Part shown: piece by piece, positions 8,983 to 16,962 of the stretch
Position numbering within the stretch: the stretch's first letter is position 1
Layout: each line of letters begins with the position of its first letter
Source of the DNA: Pacificimonas sp036351775
GTDB taxonomy: Bacteria > Pseudomonadota > Alphaproteobacteria > Sphingomonadales > Sphingomonadaceae
Reading direction: 5' to 3'
NCBI GenBank assembly: GCA_036351775.1
Contig: JAZBPX010000053.1
Coordinates: forward strand, 248,001 to 312,000
Length of the DNA: 64,000 nucleotides
Notes under the pieces: generated by a model
Told to the model about the DNA's origin: nothing
Databases searched by the model: none
The model's input: only the letters and a program-made list of their open reading frames with translations
Made by a program: the position numbers and the translations under genes

Positions 8983-9050
8983 GCCGCCTCAACACGCGGG
9001 ACGGCGGTGAGTTGCCATGCTGCGCGCAGGTAGGGGCGGGGAGGGGGCGT

Positions 9051-9812
9051 TCAGGCGCGCTTCTGACTGCGCGCGGCGAAGGCGGCGAAGCGTTCCTTCG
9101 CCTCCTCGCTCTTCAGCTGCGCGCCGAAGTGCACGCCCTCCTCGTCCATGCGCGCGGCGAGGGCAGCCGGGTTTCGCATGAGCTGCTTCGAGAGCTTCAC
9201 GGCGGTGGGCGCGCGCTGAGCCAGGGCGGTCGCCGCCTCGGTCGCCGTCCGGTCGAGATCGGCAAGATCGCAGGTGCCGTTGACGAGGCCCCAGGACAGC
9301 GCCTCCTCCGCCGTCACGCGCTTGCCGAGCGCGAACATCTCGAAGGCGCGCACATGGCCGATGGCGGCGGGCAGCGTAATGCTCGACGCGGCCTCCGGCA
9401 CCAGCGCGAGGTCGATGAACGGCGTTGAGAGCGTGGCGTGGTTCGCCATGTAGACGAGGTCGCAGTGGAGGAGCATCGTGGTGCCGACACCCACGGCGAG
9501 GCCGGAGACGGCGGCGACGAGCGGGGTTTCGGCGCGGGCGAGCGCCTTCAGGAAGCGGTCGACCTGGCGCGGGCCCTTGGGCGCTTCTCCGGCTGCGGTC
9601 GCGGCGAAAGACGAGATGTCGTTGCCGGCCGTGAAGGCATCGCTGGTGCTCTTGAACAGGACCACGCGGATATTGTCGTCGGCGTCCGCGCGCTCGATGC
9701 CGTCGGCCAGCGCGCCGTACATCGGTTCGGTCAGCGCGTTCTTCTTCTCCGCCCGGTCGAGCGTGAGCGTGAGGACATGGCCGTCGAGGCTGGTTTTCAC
9801 ATGGTCGGTCAT
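9051..9812 (-). CDS. Enoyl-CoA hydratase/isomerase family protein
   Basis: 253-residue crotonase-fold enzyme, cytosolic, of the usual length. The two oxyanion-hole regions are visible: TAGNDISSF (about residue 70) and SGLAVGVGTTML (about 108). A Glu follows in the LALVPEAASSIT segment where crotonases carry a catalytic acid. The LDRAEKKNALT start region is typical. It could be an enoyl-CoA hydratase or a delta3,delta2-isomerase; the sequence does not settle this. It stands alone, divergent from the beta-lactamase-fold gene. Confidence 0.85.
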   Translation of the reverse strand: MTDHVKTSLDGHVLTLTLDRAEKKNALTEPMYGALADGIERADADDNIRVVLFKSTSDAFTAGNDISSFAATAAGEAPKGPRQVDRFLKALARAETPLVAAVSGLAVGVGTTMLLHCDLVYMANHATLSTPFIDLALVPEAASSITLPAAIGHVRAFEMFALGKRVTAEEALSWGLVNGTCDLADLDRTATEAATALAQRAPTAVKLSKQLMRNPAALAARMDEEGVHFGAQLKSEEAKERFAAFAARSQKRA

Positions 9813-9957
9813 GGGGCGTCTCCTGTCCCCGCGCGGCCTCGCACGGCGCGCCCGAACGGGGTAGCTGTTCTTGCCAAGAGGGTCGGTTCGCTGCCATGCG
9901 GTGCGGCGATTAGATCAGGGATTGGTTAGGCGACCGGCAACGGCAGGGGTGCAATCC

Positions 9958-11340
9958 GTGATCTTCAGAACATTGTTCACTCTTGCAGTCCTCTGGGCGG
10001 TTCCCGTCGCCGCACAAGAGCGTCTGGAACAATATATTGCCGCAGAAATGGATGCCGCGAGTGTGCCGGGAGCCGCTTGGGCGATCGTGGACGGGAACCG
10101 CATCGACACGGGTGCTTCTGGCGTTGAGCGACTTGGCAAAGCGGAACAGGTGACCGACCGAACGCCGTTCTTCATCGGATCAATCAGCAAGTCGTTTGTC
10201 GCTCTTTCCATAATGCAGCTTGTCGAGGAGGGACGCATCGATCTCAATAGTCCTGTCGAGCGTTATCTGCCAGCGTTGGCCCGGCAGCCAATTGGTGCCC
10301 GTTCGCTGCGCCAGCTGCTCAGCCATCAGAGCGGCTTGTCGACCCTGCAGGGCAATCGGTTGCAGGGTGATTTCAGCATGGATGATGCCGCTCTTGAACG
10401 GCGGGCGACCGATATTGGCACCGTCGTACCGGAAACTGAGGCGGAGGAGGTCTGGAGCTATTCAAACGCCAATTATGCGCTTGCCGGGGGCGTTGTGGAG
10501 GCCGTCAGCGGCCGGGATTTCGGCGCATATGTAGAGCAGCGGATTCTCGCTCCGCTCGGCATGGACGATAGCTATGTGCACGGGGCGAGCCGGGTGTTTG
10601 TTGGCGGCGGGCATCGGACCTGGTTCGGCGGCCGCACGGCGACAGACAAGAACATGACAGGCCGCGGGTCCGGCCCGCAGGGCGGCGTCGTGTCGACGGC
10701 GGCGGACATGGGCACATATCTTGCGGCCATGATGAACGGACGCGACGATGTTGTGAGCGCGAAGAGCAAAACGCTGATGATGCAGCCTGTCGGTAGCGCA
10801 GCGAAAACTTACGGGCTGGGCTGGGAGGTGTATCCGGAAGAGGGCCGTGTGCGGCATGCCGGGTCGATGCCAGGTTTCGAAGCGCTGGCTACGATGGTCC
10901 CTGCAGAGCGCCGGGGGTTTGTCATGCTGACAAATGCAGGGATGGGGTTTGCATTTGATTCGCCGGCATCGCTGCTTGGAGGAGCGTCGGCAAAGGTTCT
11001 CAGCCTTGACCCGCCGGAGGGGTCCGGGGGCGGACTGGCGGCGGCGTTCGTTGGCCTTTGTGTTCTGCCATTCCTGTTTCTGTTCGGTGCATGGCGGACC
11101 TGGCGGCGGCGACGCGCGCTGACTCGCGGCTTGGTCGCCTACAAGATCTGGTTGCCGCTGATCGCTGCGCTGGGGCTGAGCATAGCCATGCTGGTGGGGC
11201 TGCCAAACCAGTTCGGCGTTAATATCAGAACAACGTTGATTTTCAGCCCCGACCTGGGAGCTGTCCTGATTGCTGTGGCGGCGACCGCCCTGGGGTGGGC
11301 GGCGGTGAACGCCGGACTTCGCCTGCGCGCCAGCAGTTAG
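9958..11340 (+). CDS. Beta-lactamase-fold serine hydrolase with C-terminal membrane segments
   Basis: From the GTG at 9958 the protein has 460 residues and opens with a signal peptide ending in VPVAAQ (about residue 20). The class C beta-lactamase/DD-peptidase motifs follow: SISK with nucleophile Ser75 and Lys78, a YSN motif (SYSNANYA), and HAGSMPGFE in place of the KTG box. After residue about 360 come three membrane segments. The architecture is that of membrane-anchored penicillin-binding-protein-like esterases/peptidases. The actual substrate is unknown and resistance function should not be assumed. A purine-rich site (AGGGG) precedes the GTG. An upstream start at 9871 would bury the signal peptide and is rejected. 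The stop overlaps the convergent dehydrogenase. Confidence 0.85.
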   Translation: MIFRTLFTLAVLWAVPVAAQERLEQYIAAEMDAASVPGAAWAIVDGNRIDTGASGVERLGKAEQVTDRTPFFIGSISKSFVALSIMQLVEEGRIDLNSPVERYLPALARQPIGARSLRQLLSHQSGLSTLQGNRLQGDFSMDDAALERRATDIGTVVPETEAEEVWSYSNANYALAGGVVEAVSGRDFGAYVEQRILAPLGMDDSYVHGASRVFVGGGHRTWFGGRTATDKNMTGRGSGPQGGVVSTAADMGTYLAAMMNGRDDVVSAKSKTLMMQPVGSAAKTYGLGWEVYPEEGRVRHAGSMPGFEALATMVPAERRGFVMLTNAGMGFAFDSPASLLGGASAKVLSLDPPEGSGGGLAAAFVGLCVLPFLFLFGAWRTWRRRRALTRGLVAYKIWLPLIAALGLSIAMLVGLPNQFGVNIRTTLIFSPDLGAVLIAVAATALGWAAVNAGLRLRASS

Positions 11341-12563
11341 AAACTCAGCGGCCCCTCAAGGTCCACGACCTGCCACGGCAGGCCGTGCTCGTTCAGCATG
11401 GCCATGAAGGGGTCGGGATCCATTTGCTCCATGTTGAAGACGCCCGCGCCGGACCATGTCCCCTGCAGCATCAGCGCGCTGCCGATCATCGCGGGAACGC
11501 CGGTGGTGTAGCTGACCGCCTGGTTGCCGGTTTCGCGGTAGGCCTCCTCGTGATCGCAGACATTGTAGAGATATTTGGTGATCTCTCCGCCGCCGTTTTT
11601 CGCGGTGCCGGTCGCGATGTCGCCGATGCAGGTCTTGCCCTTTGTGGTTGCGCCGAGGCCCGCGGGTTCGGGGAGGACGGCCTTCAGGAACTGTAGGGGG
11701 ACGATCTCCTGCCCCTGATAGGTGATCGGCTCGATCGAGGTCATGCCGACATTCTCGAGCACTTCTAGGTGGGTTAGATAGGCATCGCCGAAGGTCATCC
11801 AGAAGCGGGCGCGCTCAATTTCGGGGAGGTGCTTGGCGAGGCTCTCCAGTTCCTCATGATACATCAGGTACATGTTCCGCTCGCCGACCTCCGGGAAGTC
11901 GAAGGTCTGCTTGTGCGAGAGGGCGGGGGTTTCGACCCACAGGCCATCTTCCCAGTGGCGAGCAGGAGCGGTGACCTCGCGGATGTTGATTTCCGGGTTG
12001 AAGTTGGTGGCAAAGGCCTGCCCGTGATCGCCGCCATTGCAGTCGAGAATGTCGAGCGTGCGGATGCGCTCGAAATGATGCTTCTTCAGCCAGGTCGCGA
12101 AGACACTGGTGACGCCCGGATCGAAGCCGGACCCGAGTAGGGCCATCAGGCCAGCATCGCGGAACCGCTCGTGATAATCCCATTGCCAGTGATATTCGAA
12201 CTTCGCCTCGTCCTTCGGCTCGTAATTGGCGGTGTCGAGATAATGGGTGCCGGTGTTCAGGCACGCCTCCATCAGGTTGAGGTCCTGATAGGGGAGGGCG
12301 AGATTGACGAGGAGGTCGGGCTTTACGCGGTCGATGAGCGCGGAGGTCGCCTCCACGTCGTCGGCGTCGATCTGGTGGGTGGCGACGGTCCGGCCGGTGC
12401 GTTCGTGGACGGACTTCGCGATGGAGTCGCATTTCGAGACGGTGCGGCTGGCGAGCGTGATAGTCCCGAAGAGGTCCGGGTTCATCGCCATCTTGTGAAC
12501 GGCGACGGAGGAGACGCCGCCCGCGCCGATGACGAGGGTATGGCCGGGGGTCTGGTCGGGCAT
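11337..12563 (-). CDS. Carboxynorspermidine synthase-like saccharopine dehydrogenase
   Basis: 408 residues. The N-terminal Rossmann fold has GAGGVSSVAVHK (about residues 13-24) and a saccharopine-dehydrogenase C-terminal domain. The spacing and motifs such as NLALPYQDLNLMEAC and LLGSGFDPGVTSVF match carboxynorspermidine/carboxyspermidine dehydrogenases. These condense aspartate semialdehyde with a diamine using NADPH. The start has a good site (AAGGAGA, 8 nt upstream). It lies about 120 bp downstream of the ornithine decarboxylase on the same strand, separated by a C/T-rich repeat. With nspC (5474-6652) it completes the carboxyspermidine pathway. It is the family of lys-1-like CANSDH proteins; the symbol is left empty because naming varies. 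Confidence 0.88.
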   Translation of the reverse strand: MPDQTPGHTLVIGAGGVSSVAVHKMAMNPDLFGTITLASRTVSKCDSIAKSVHERTGRTVATHQIDADDVEATSALIDRVKPDLLVNLALPYQDLNLMEACLNTGTHYLDTANYEPKDEAKFEYHWQWDYHERFRDAGLMALLGSGFDPGVTSVFATWLKKHHFERIRTLDILDCNGGDHGQAFATNFNPEINIREVTAPARHWEDGLWVETPALSHKQTFDFPEVGERNMYLMYHEELESLAKHLPEIERARFWMTFGDAYLTHLEVLENVGMTSIEPITYQGQEIVPLQFLKAVLPEPAGLGATTKGKTCIGDIATGTAKNGGGEITKYLYNVCDHEEAYRETGNQAVSYTTGVPAMIGSALMLQGTWSGAGVFNMEQMDPDPFMAMLNEHGLPWQVVDLEGPLSF

Positions 12564-12584
12564 GGAGTGGGTCTCCTTGAGTTT

Positions 12585-12686
12585 CTTCCCCTCCCTCTCA
12601 GGGAGGGGTAGGGGAGGGTGTAGCGGGCGGGCACTGGCTCAGAAAGTCCCTCCCCTCGATCCCCTCCCCAAGAGGGAAGGGAGGGT
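12585..12686. repeat. Pyrimidine-rich inverted repeat between polyamine genes
   Basis: The interval between the two polyamine genes is filled by runs of CCCTCCC and the complement GGGAGGGG. One arm is CCCTCCCTCTCAGGGAGGGG near 12589-12608, followed by a second pair near 12647-12686. It resembles intergenic repeats common in sphingomonad genomes and could form hairpins in the decarboxylase-dehydrogenase transcript. There is no T run, so it is not a standard terminator. Confidence 0.7.
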
Positions 12687-13931
12687 TTAGTTCTGTTTCC
12701 TCAGGGGAATGACTTCGGCGGTCGGGCGTTCCCCGGTGTAGAGGCTGGCCATGGGCTGGTCTTCGACTTCGACGGTTTCGGAAGCGCCGAAGCCGTTGAA
12801 GCTCGTGCGCATCGCCGCGCCGTACGCGCCAAGCATGCCAATCTCGATGAAATCGCCGGCCTTGATGTCCGCCGGCAGCAGGAACGGTCCGGCCATGTGG
12901 TCGAGGTCGTCGCAGGTGGGGCCGTAGAGGTCGTATTCGACGAGGTCGTCATCGGGCCCTTCGACGGGCTCGCCTTCGACAGGCTCAGGATGAGCAGTCG
13001 CGTCAGGCCGGACGCGCTTTACCGGGAAGCGCCAGTCGACATGGGCGGCGTCGAACAGGGAGCCGTAGGCGCCGTCGTTGATGTAGAGCGTCTGCCCCTT
13101 GCGCTGTTCGACGCGCGCGAGGACGCTGGCATATTCGGCGCAGAGGGCGCGGCCGGGCTCGCACCAGAGTTCGGCGGAATAGCTGATCGGCATATCCTCG
13201 AACGCGTCGTCGATCGCGCGGAAGTAGATGTCGAGCGGGGCCGGGTCCATGCCGGGGTAGATGCTGGGAAAGCCGCCGCCGACATCGACGACATCGACGG
13301 TAACGCCCGCCGCGACGATGGCGGCGCGGACAAGGCTGATGGCGTTCGTGAAAGCGACCGGGCTCATCGCCTGACTGCCGACGTGGAAGCAGACGCCGAG
13401 CGCGTCCGAGGCCTGGCGCGCGGCCATCAGGAGCGGCGCGGCTTCCTCGGCGCGGATGCCGAACTTGGCGGCGAGGCTGAGCTCCGAATGGTCGGAGGGC
13501 ACGCGGATGCGGACGCAGAGCCACAGGTCCTCGGCGGGCTCACCGTCGGTGCTACATGCAGCGACGATCTTTTCCAGTTCCTCGATCGTGTCGAGCGAGA
13601 AGGTGCGAACGCCGTGGTCGTGATAGGCCTCTTCGATCGCCTCGGGGCTCTTCACAGGGTGCATGAAGCATAGCGTCGCCTCTGGCAGGACCGAACGGAC
13701 CAGCCGCACCTCGGTGATCGAGGCGACGTCGTAATGGGTGATGCCCGCGTTCCACAGTGTGCGCAGAAGGTCCGGCGACGGGTTGGCCTTCACCGCATAC
13801 ATGCTGAGCCCGGGGAAGCGTTCGGTGAAAAACCGCGCGGCGCGCTCCGCCGCATGCGGGCGGACGAGCGTCACGGGGGAAGACGGCCGCAGTGCGGCCG
13901 CTACACCGAGGGCGTTATGGTACTTTCGCAA
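12687..13931 (-). CDS. Ornithine decarboxylase (fold III, alanine racemase-like)
   Basis: PLP decarboxylase producing putrescine from ornithine, the first step of polyamine synthesis. The PLP lysine is in MYAVKANPSPDLL, the glycine loop in GGGFPSIYPG, and the catalytic Cys/substrate motif GPTCDDLDH is that of ornithine (or lysine/ornithine) decarboxylases. Start choice: an open frame extends to a GTG at 13961. The TTG at 13931 has a perfect AGGAGG nine bases upstream, and homologous N-termini as I recall them begin near YHNAL, so 13931 (414 residues) is preferred. A 15-residue segment (HPEPVEGEPVEGPDD) just before the VEYDLYGPTCDD block is encoded by an inserted repeat (12954-12996). The gene has a good promoter and a structured leader that sequesters the AGGAGG. 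Confidence 0.88.
   Translation of the reverse strand: MRKYHNALGVAAALRPSSPVTLVRPHAAERAARFFTERFPGLSMYAVKANPSPDLLRTLWNAGITHYDVASITEVRLVRSVLPEATLCFMHPVKSPEAIEEAYHDHGVRTFSLDTIEELEKIVAACSTDGEPAEDLWLCVRIRVPSDHSELSLAAKFGIRAEEAAPLLMAARQASDALGVCFHVGSQAMSPVAFTNAISLVRAAIVAAGVTVDVVDVGGGFPSIYPGMDPAPLDIYFRAIDDAFEDMPISYSAELWCEPGRALCAEYASVLARVEQRKGQTLYINDGAYGSLFDAAHVDWRFPVKRVRPDATAHPEPVEGEPVEGPDDDLVEYDLYGPTCDDLDHMAGPFLLPADIKAGDFIEIGMLGAYGAAMRTSFNGFGASETVEVEDQPMASLYTGERPTAEVIPLRKQN
12954..12996. repeat. Intergenic-type repeat inserted in frame in the decarboxylase gene
   Basis: The plus strand here reads CCTTCGACGGGCTCG then CCTTCGACAGGCTCAGGATG, two tandem copies of the same core (CTTCGACAGGCTCAGG) that occurs between genes at 30610-30632. 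On the coding strand it gives the peptide HPEPVEG plus EPVEG and keeps the frame. It lies in a loop before the catalytic GPTCDD motif. Confidence 0.8.
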
Positions 13932-13999
13932 CTCAAGGGACCTCCTGAAGAACTGTTGCACCGGATGCTGCCACGATGGAGGAAGTCCCTTGGGCAGCG
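13926..13999 (-). promoter_or_regulatory. Structured leader hiding the ornithine decarboxylase ribosome binding site (speF-leader-like)
   Basis: In the minus-strand transcript CAAGGGA (13992-13986) can pair with TCCCTTG (13940-13934), and CCTCC (13982-13978) with GGAGG (13945-13941). That is a 12-bp stem with a 3-nt bulge enclosing a loop of about 32 nt. The GGAGG is the ribosome binding site for the TTG start at 13931. The loop holds the alternative GTG start at 13961. Position in front of an alphaproteobacterial ornithine decarboxylase gene fits the known speF leader motif; I could not compare it with the Rfam model. Confidence 0.6.
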
Positions 14000-14005
14000 G
14001 CGGCG

Positions 14006-14034
14006 CATATAGGCGCGGGTTGTTTCGCTGTAAA
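14006..14034 (-). promoter_or_regulatory. Sigma-70-type promoter of ornithine decarboxylase
   Basis: On the minus strand, TTTACA (14034-14029) and TATATG (14011-14006) are separated by exactly 17 bp. Transcription should begin near 13999, so the RNA would start directly at the leader hairpin. Confidence 0.6.
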
Positions 14035-14142
14035 CGACGCGAAGCGCGCAGGGCTGGCGGCGGCGTTCAGCGCGGCTGCGTTCAGAGGGGAACGCGGCTG
14101 GGCGGGCGAAGGCGCGGGCCCTGGTCAGGAAGAGGTCTTTTC

Positions 14143-15105
14143 ATGGTCACGATAGATGAAGTGAAGGCGGCAGCGGCGCGGATCAAGGGGTATGCCGTAA
14201 AAACGCCGCTGATCCGGTCCGATGCCCTCGACCGGGTGACCGGCGCGCGGCTGTTTTTGAAGGCGGAATGCCTTCAGGTGACGGGCAGCTTCAAGTTTCG
14301 CGGGGCCTATAACCGGCTGAGCGCGATGACCGATGAGGAGCGGGCGCGGGGCGTGGTCGCCTTCTCTTCCGGCAATCATGCGCAGGGCGTGGCGCGGGCG
14401 GCGAAGCTGCTGGGGATCGAGGCGGCCATCGTGATGCCACACGACGCCCCGGCGATGAAGCGCGAGCGGACCGCGGCGGACGGGGCGGACATTATTCTCT
14501 ACGACCGGCTGACCGAATCGCGGGAGGCGATTGCGGACCGGCTGGCGGCGGAGCGCGGCGCGACGGTCGTTCCGAGTTTCGACGATCCCTATATCGTGGC
14601 GGGGCAGGGCACGGCGGGACTGGAGGCGGCGGATCAGCTTGCCGAGCTGGGACTAGAGGCGGACCTTGCCGTGATCTGCTGCGGCGGGGGCGGGCTGTCG
14701 TCGGGAATAGCAACGGCGCTGCCGGGCGCGGAGATCGTGATTGCAGAGCCCGAGGGGTATGACGATGCGGGCCGGTCGCTGGCGGCGGGCGCCATCGAGC
14801 CGGTGCGAAGCCCCGGCGTGACGATCCAGGATGCGCTGCAAACGCTCGAAATTCGTCCGCTGACATTCGGTATCTTGGCCGCGCGCGGGGCAACTGGCGT
14901 TGCCGTCAGCGATACCGAGGCGCGGGCGGCGATGCGCTTTGCCTATACGGACCTGAAGCTGGTGGTCGAGCCGGGCGGGGCGGCGGCGCTGGCGGCGCTT
15001 CTCGGCAAGAAAGTGGACGCTGCGGGAAAGACGGTCGTCGCAACGCTGTCCGGCGGCAATGTCGATCCGGCGCTGTTTGCCGGAGTTATTACCGAGAAGA
15101 ACTAG
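14143..15105 (+). CDS. Threonine/serine dehydratase (PLP fold II)
   Basis: 320-residue PLP enzyme of the tryptophan-synthase-beta/threonine-deaminase group. It probably deaminates L-threonine or L-serine to the 2-oxo acid and ammonia. The Schiff-base lysine is in SFKFRG (K51), the Asn-containing FSSGNHAQGVA and the phosphate loop CCGGGGLSSG are clear. There is no C-terminal ACT domain, so it is of the catabolic or short (threo-3-hydroxyaspartate/serine racemase-like) type rather than the isoleucine-regulated IlvA. The start ATG 14143 has an AGGAAGAGG site; the frame further upstream is not protein-like. It is divergent from ornithine decarboxylase. Precise substrate uncertain. Confidence 0.87.
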   Translation: MVTIDEVKAAAARIKGYAVKTPLIRSDALDRVTGARLFLKAECLQVTGSFKFRGAYNRLSAMTDEERARGVVAFSSGNHAQGVARAAKLLGIEAAIVMPHDAPAMKRERTAADGADIILYDRLTESREAIADRLAAERGATVVPSFDDPYIVAGQGTAGLEAADQLAELGLEADLAVICCGGGGLSSGIATALPGAEIVIAEPEGYDDAGRSLAAGAIEPVRSPGVTIQDALQTLEIRPLTFGILAARGATGVAVSDTEARAAMRFAYTDLKLVVEPGGAAALAALLGKKVDAAGKTVVATLSGGNVDPALFAGVITEKN

Positions 15106-15368
15106 CCGCGGGCGGCCCGGGGTTCGGCAGGCACCGGGCCCGCCGGGCTAGCGGTGACGGGGTCGTGGAGCAGGCCTTCAACCTCCTGCGCGACATAGGC
15201 AGCGCCGTCGCCAAGGCGGGCGAGTTCGCGCGCGACCATGGCAGCGTCCACGCCGGGCTTCGCAAGCGCCATCGAATCAAGAAGAGCGTCGAGCAGGCCG
15301 AGTGTCGTCTCGCCGACGAAATCGCACGCCAGCGCGCCCTCGACGGCAATCGGGCTCATCTCGCTCAT
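15102..15368 (-). CDS. Small hypothetical protein
   Basis: 88 residues, acidic and Ala/Leu-rich. It has a predicted helical middle (GLLDALLDSMALAKPG and DAAMVARELARLGDG) and a Pro/Ala-rich tail. No domain is recognised. A good ribosome binding site (CAGGGGACC) lies before the ATG, and the reading frame overlaps only four bases of the convergent dehydratase, so it is probably a real gene. Nothing links it to its neighbours. Confidence 0.55.
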   Translation of the reverse strand: MSEMSPIAVEGALACDFVGETTLGLLDALLDSMALAKPGVDAAMVARELARLGDGAAYVAQEVEGLLHDPVTASPAGPVPAEPRAARG

Positions 15369-15435
15369 ACTCGGTCCCCTGTTCCTGTAGTGGGGACCTA
15401 ACGAATCGAATCTTAAAAGCGCGTGTATGCGCCAG

Positions 15436-16881
15436 CTAGCTCTGGTTCAGAAACGACCTGAGTTCGTCGCTGGCGCGCAGGCCGCATTTGGAGCGCCGCC
15501 AAAGAATATCTTCGGCGCTCTTCGCCCATTCACGGGTTTTCATCATGTCGATCTCGGCTTCGAACAGGCAGCCAAAGTCACGGCCGCGCTCGCCGGATAG
15601 AATTGCCTCCGTTTCGGTTCCGAAGCGCGCCGCGATGTCGGCAATCCGGGATGCAGGCAGGTCGGCGAAGCATGCCTGGAGCGCGGATAGCCAGTCTTCA
15701 TAGGCCTTGCGCGGCGGCAGGTGCCCGGGGTTCGGAATATCGCCGCCGGGGAGCGGTTTCGTCGCCGTCCAGTGCGCGCTGTTCGGGTAGAGGCGGTCCA
15801 TGATCGCCTCGGCCAGCACGCGGTATGTGGTCAGCTTGCCGCCGATGACGGTCATGGCCGGAACGCCCTGATGATCGCGCAATTTCCAGTCGCGCGTCGT
15901 TTCGCGGGCGTCCTTGCCTTCCTCGAGAACGAGGGGGCGAGTACCGGCGAAGGATGCGACGATGTCGTCTTCGGTCAGCGGCGTGTCGAGAAAACGGTTC
16001 GCGGCAGCGAGGAGATAGCCTTTCTCTTCTGGCGTAATGGCCGCATCGGCGGGCGTTTCGATGCGGGTCTCCGTGGTCCCGATCATCGTGAAGTCGTTCT
16101 GATAGGGGATCATGAACACGATACGGCCATCGGGCTGTTGCAGCATGAACGCGTCGGGCGCGCTGCCGATGCGCGGCACGATGATGTGCGCGCCCTGTAC
16201 GAGATCGAGACGCGGGGCATCGTTGCGGCCGAGGACGCCGCGCGCGACCTCCTCGGCCCAGGGGCCGGCGCAATTGACGATCTGGCGCGCGGACACCTCG
16301 CGGCCGTCATCGAGCGTGACGTGCCAGAGCGTGCCGTCGAAGCGGGCGGAGGCAGCGCCGTTGCGAACGACGATCTCCGCGCCGAGACGCTCGGCATCGC
16401 GGCAGTTGGCGACGACAAGGCGGCTGTCATCGACCCAGCCGTCCCAGTAGCGGAAGGCGTTTTCGAACGAGGGTTTCAGCGGCGCGCCCGCAGGGTCGCG
16501 GCGGAGGTCCACCCGCTCGGCATTCGGGAAGCTGCGGCGCCTTGCCAGATGATCATAAACGAACAGGCCGGCGCGGATCATCCAGCCGGGCCGCGTATCC
16601 CGTGATAGGGGCAGGAGGAACGGCATTGGCCAGGCGAGGTGCGGGGCGATGGAGAGGATCGTCTCGCGCTCCTTCAGCGCCTTTCGCACGAGGCCGAACT
16701 CGTAGAATTCGAGGTAGCGCAGGCCGCCGTGGATCAGCTTTGTCGAGGCCGCCGACGTGCCGCCGCCAAGGTCGCCTTTCTCGACGAGAATGACCGACTT
16801 GCCCCGACCGGCGGCATCGCGTGCCAGACCCGCGCCGTTGATGCCGGCACCGATGATGAGAAGGTCGAAGGGCTGCGGCAT
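15436..16881 (-). CDS. glpD: Glycerol-3-phosphate dehydrogenase (FAD, aerobic)
   Basis: Membrane-associated flavoenzyme oxidising sn-glycerol 3-phosphate to dihydroxyacetone phosphate and reducing quinone. From the ATG at 16881 it has 481 residues. The FAD dinucleotide fold LLIIGAGINGAG is at the N-terminus, then GGTSAASTKLIHGGLRYLE, a flavin-contact block highly typical of GlpD/GlpA, and the C-terminal helical domain ending near RRSKCGL. An upstream in-frame start at 16977 would overlap glpK and adds a non-homologous extension, so it is rejected. It is divergent from glpK across about 80 bp, forming a glycerol catabolic unit. Confidence 0.93.
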   Translation of the reverse strand: MPQPFDLLIIGAGINGAGLARDAAGRGKSVILVEKGDLGGGTSAASTKLIHGGLRYLEFYEFGLVRKALKERETILSIAPHLAWPMPFLLPLSRDTRPGWMIRAGLFVYDHLARRRSFPNAERVDLRRDPAGAPLKPSFENAFRYWDGWVDDSRLVVANCRDAERLGAEIVVRNGAASARFDGTLWHVTLDDGREVSARQIVNCAGPWAEEVARGVLGRNDAPRLDLVQGAHIIVPRIGSAPDAFMLQQPDGRIVFMIPYQNDFTMIGTTETRIETPADAAITPEEKGYLLAAANRFLDTPLTEDDIVASFAGTRPLVLEEGKDARETTRDWKLRDHQGVPAMTVIGGKLTTYRVLAEAIMDRLYPNSAHWTATKPLPGGDIPNPGHLPPRKAYEDWLSALQACFADLPASRIADIAARFGTETEAILSGERGRDFGCLFEAEIDMMKTREWAKSAEDILWRRSKCGLRASDELRSFLNQS

Positions 16882-16925
16882 GGGAGCGGGGCACAACTCT
16901 GGCAAGACGGGGGGGATCGCGGCGA

Positions 16926-16958
16926 CTTCCCCTAGGCATCGCCCCCGCGCTAGGGAAG
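16926..16958. promoter_or_regulatory. Inverted repeat over the glpK ribosome binding site
   Basis: CTTCCCCTAG (16926-16935) and CTAGGGAAG (16950-16958) form a nearly perfect inverted repeat with a 14-base loop in the short glpD-glpK divergent region. The right arm contains the GGGAAG that should serve as glpK ribosome binding site. It could be a repressor operator (GlpR-like) or an RNA hairpin. Confidence 0.4.
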
Positions 16959-16962
16959 CGGC

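Noticed and set aside
13738..14142. Upstream extension of the serine/threonine dehydratase frame
   Set aside because: Arg/Cys/Gly-rich, antisense to ornithine decarboxylase; the ribosome site and homologous start are at 14143.
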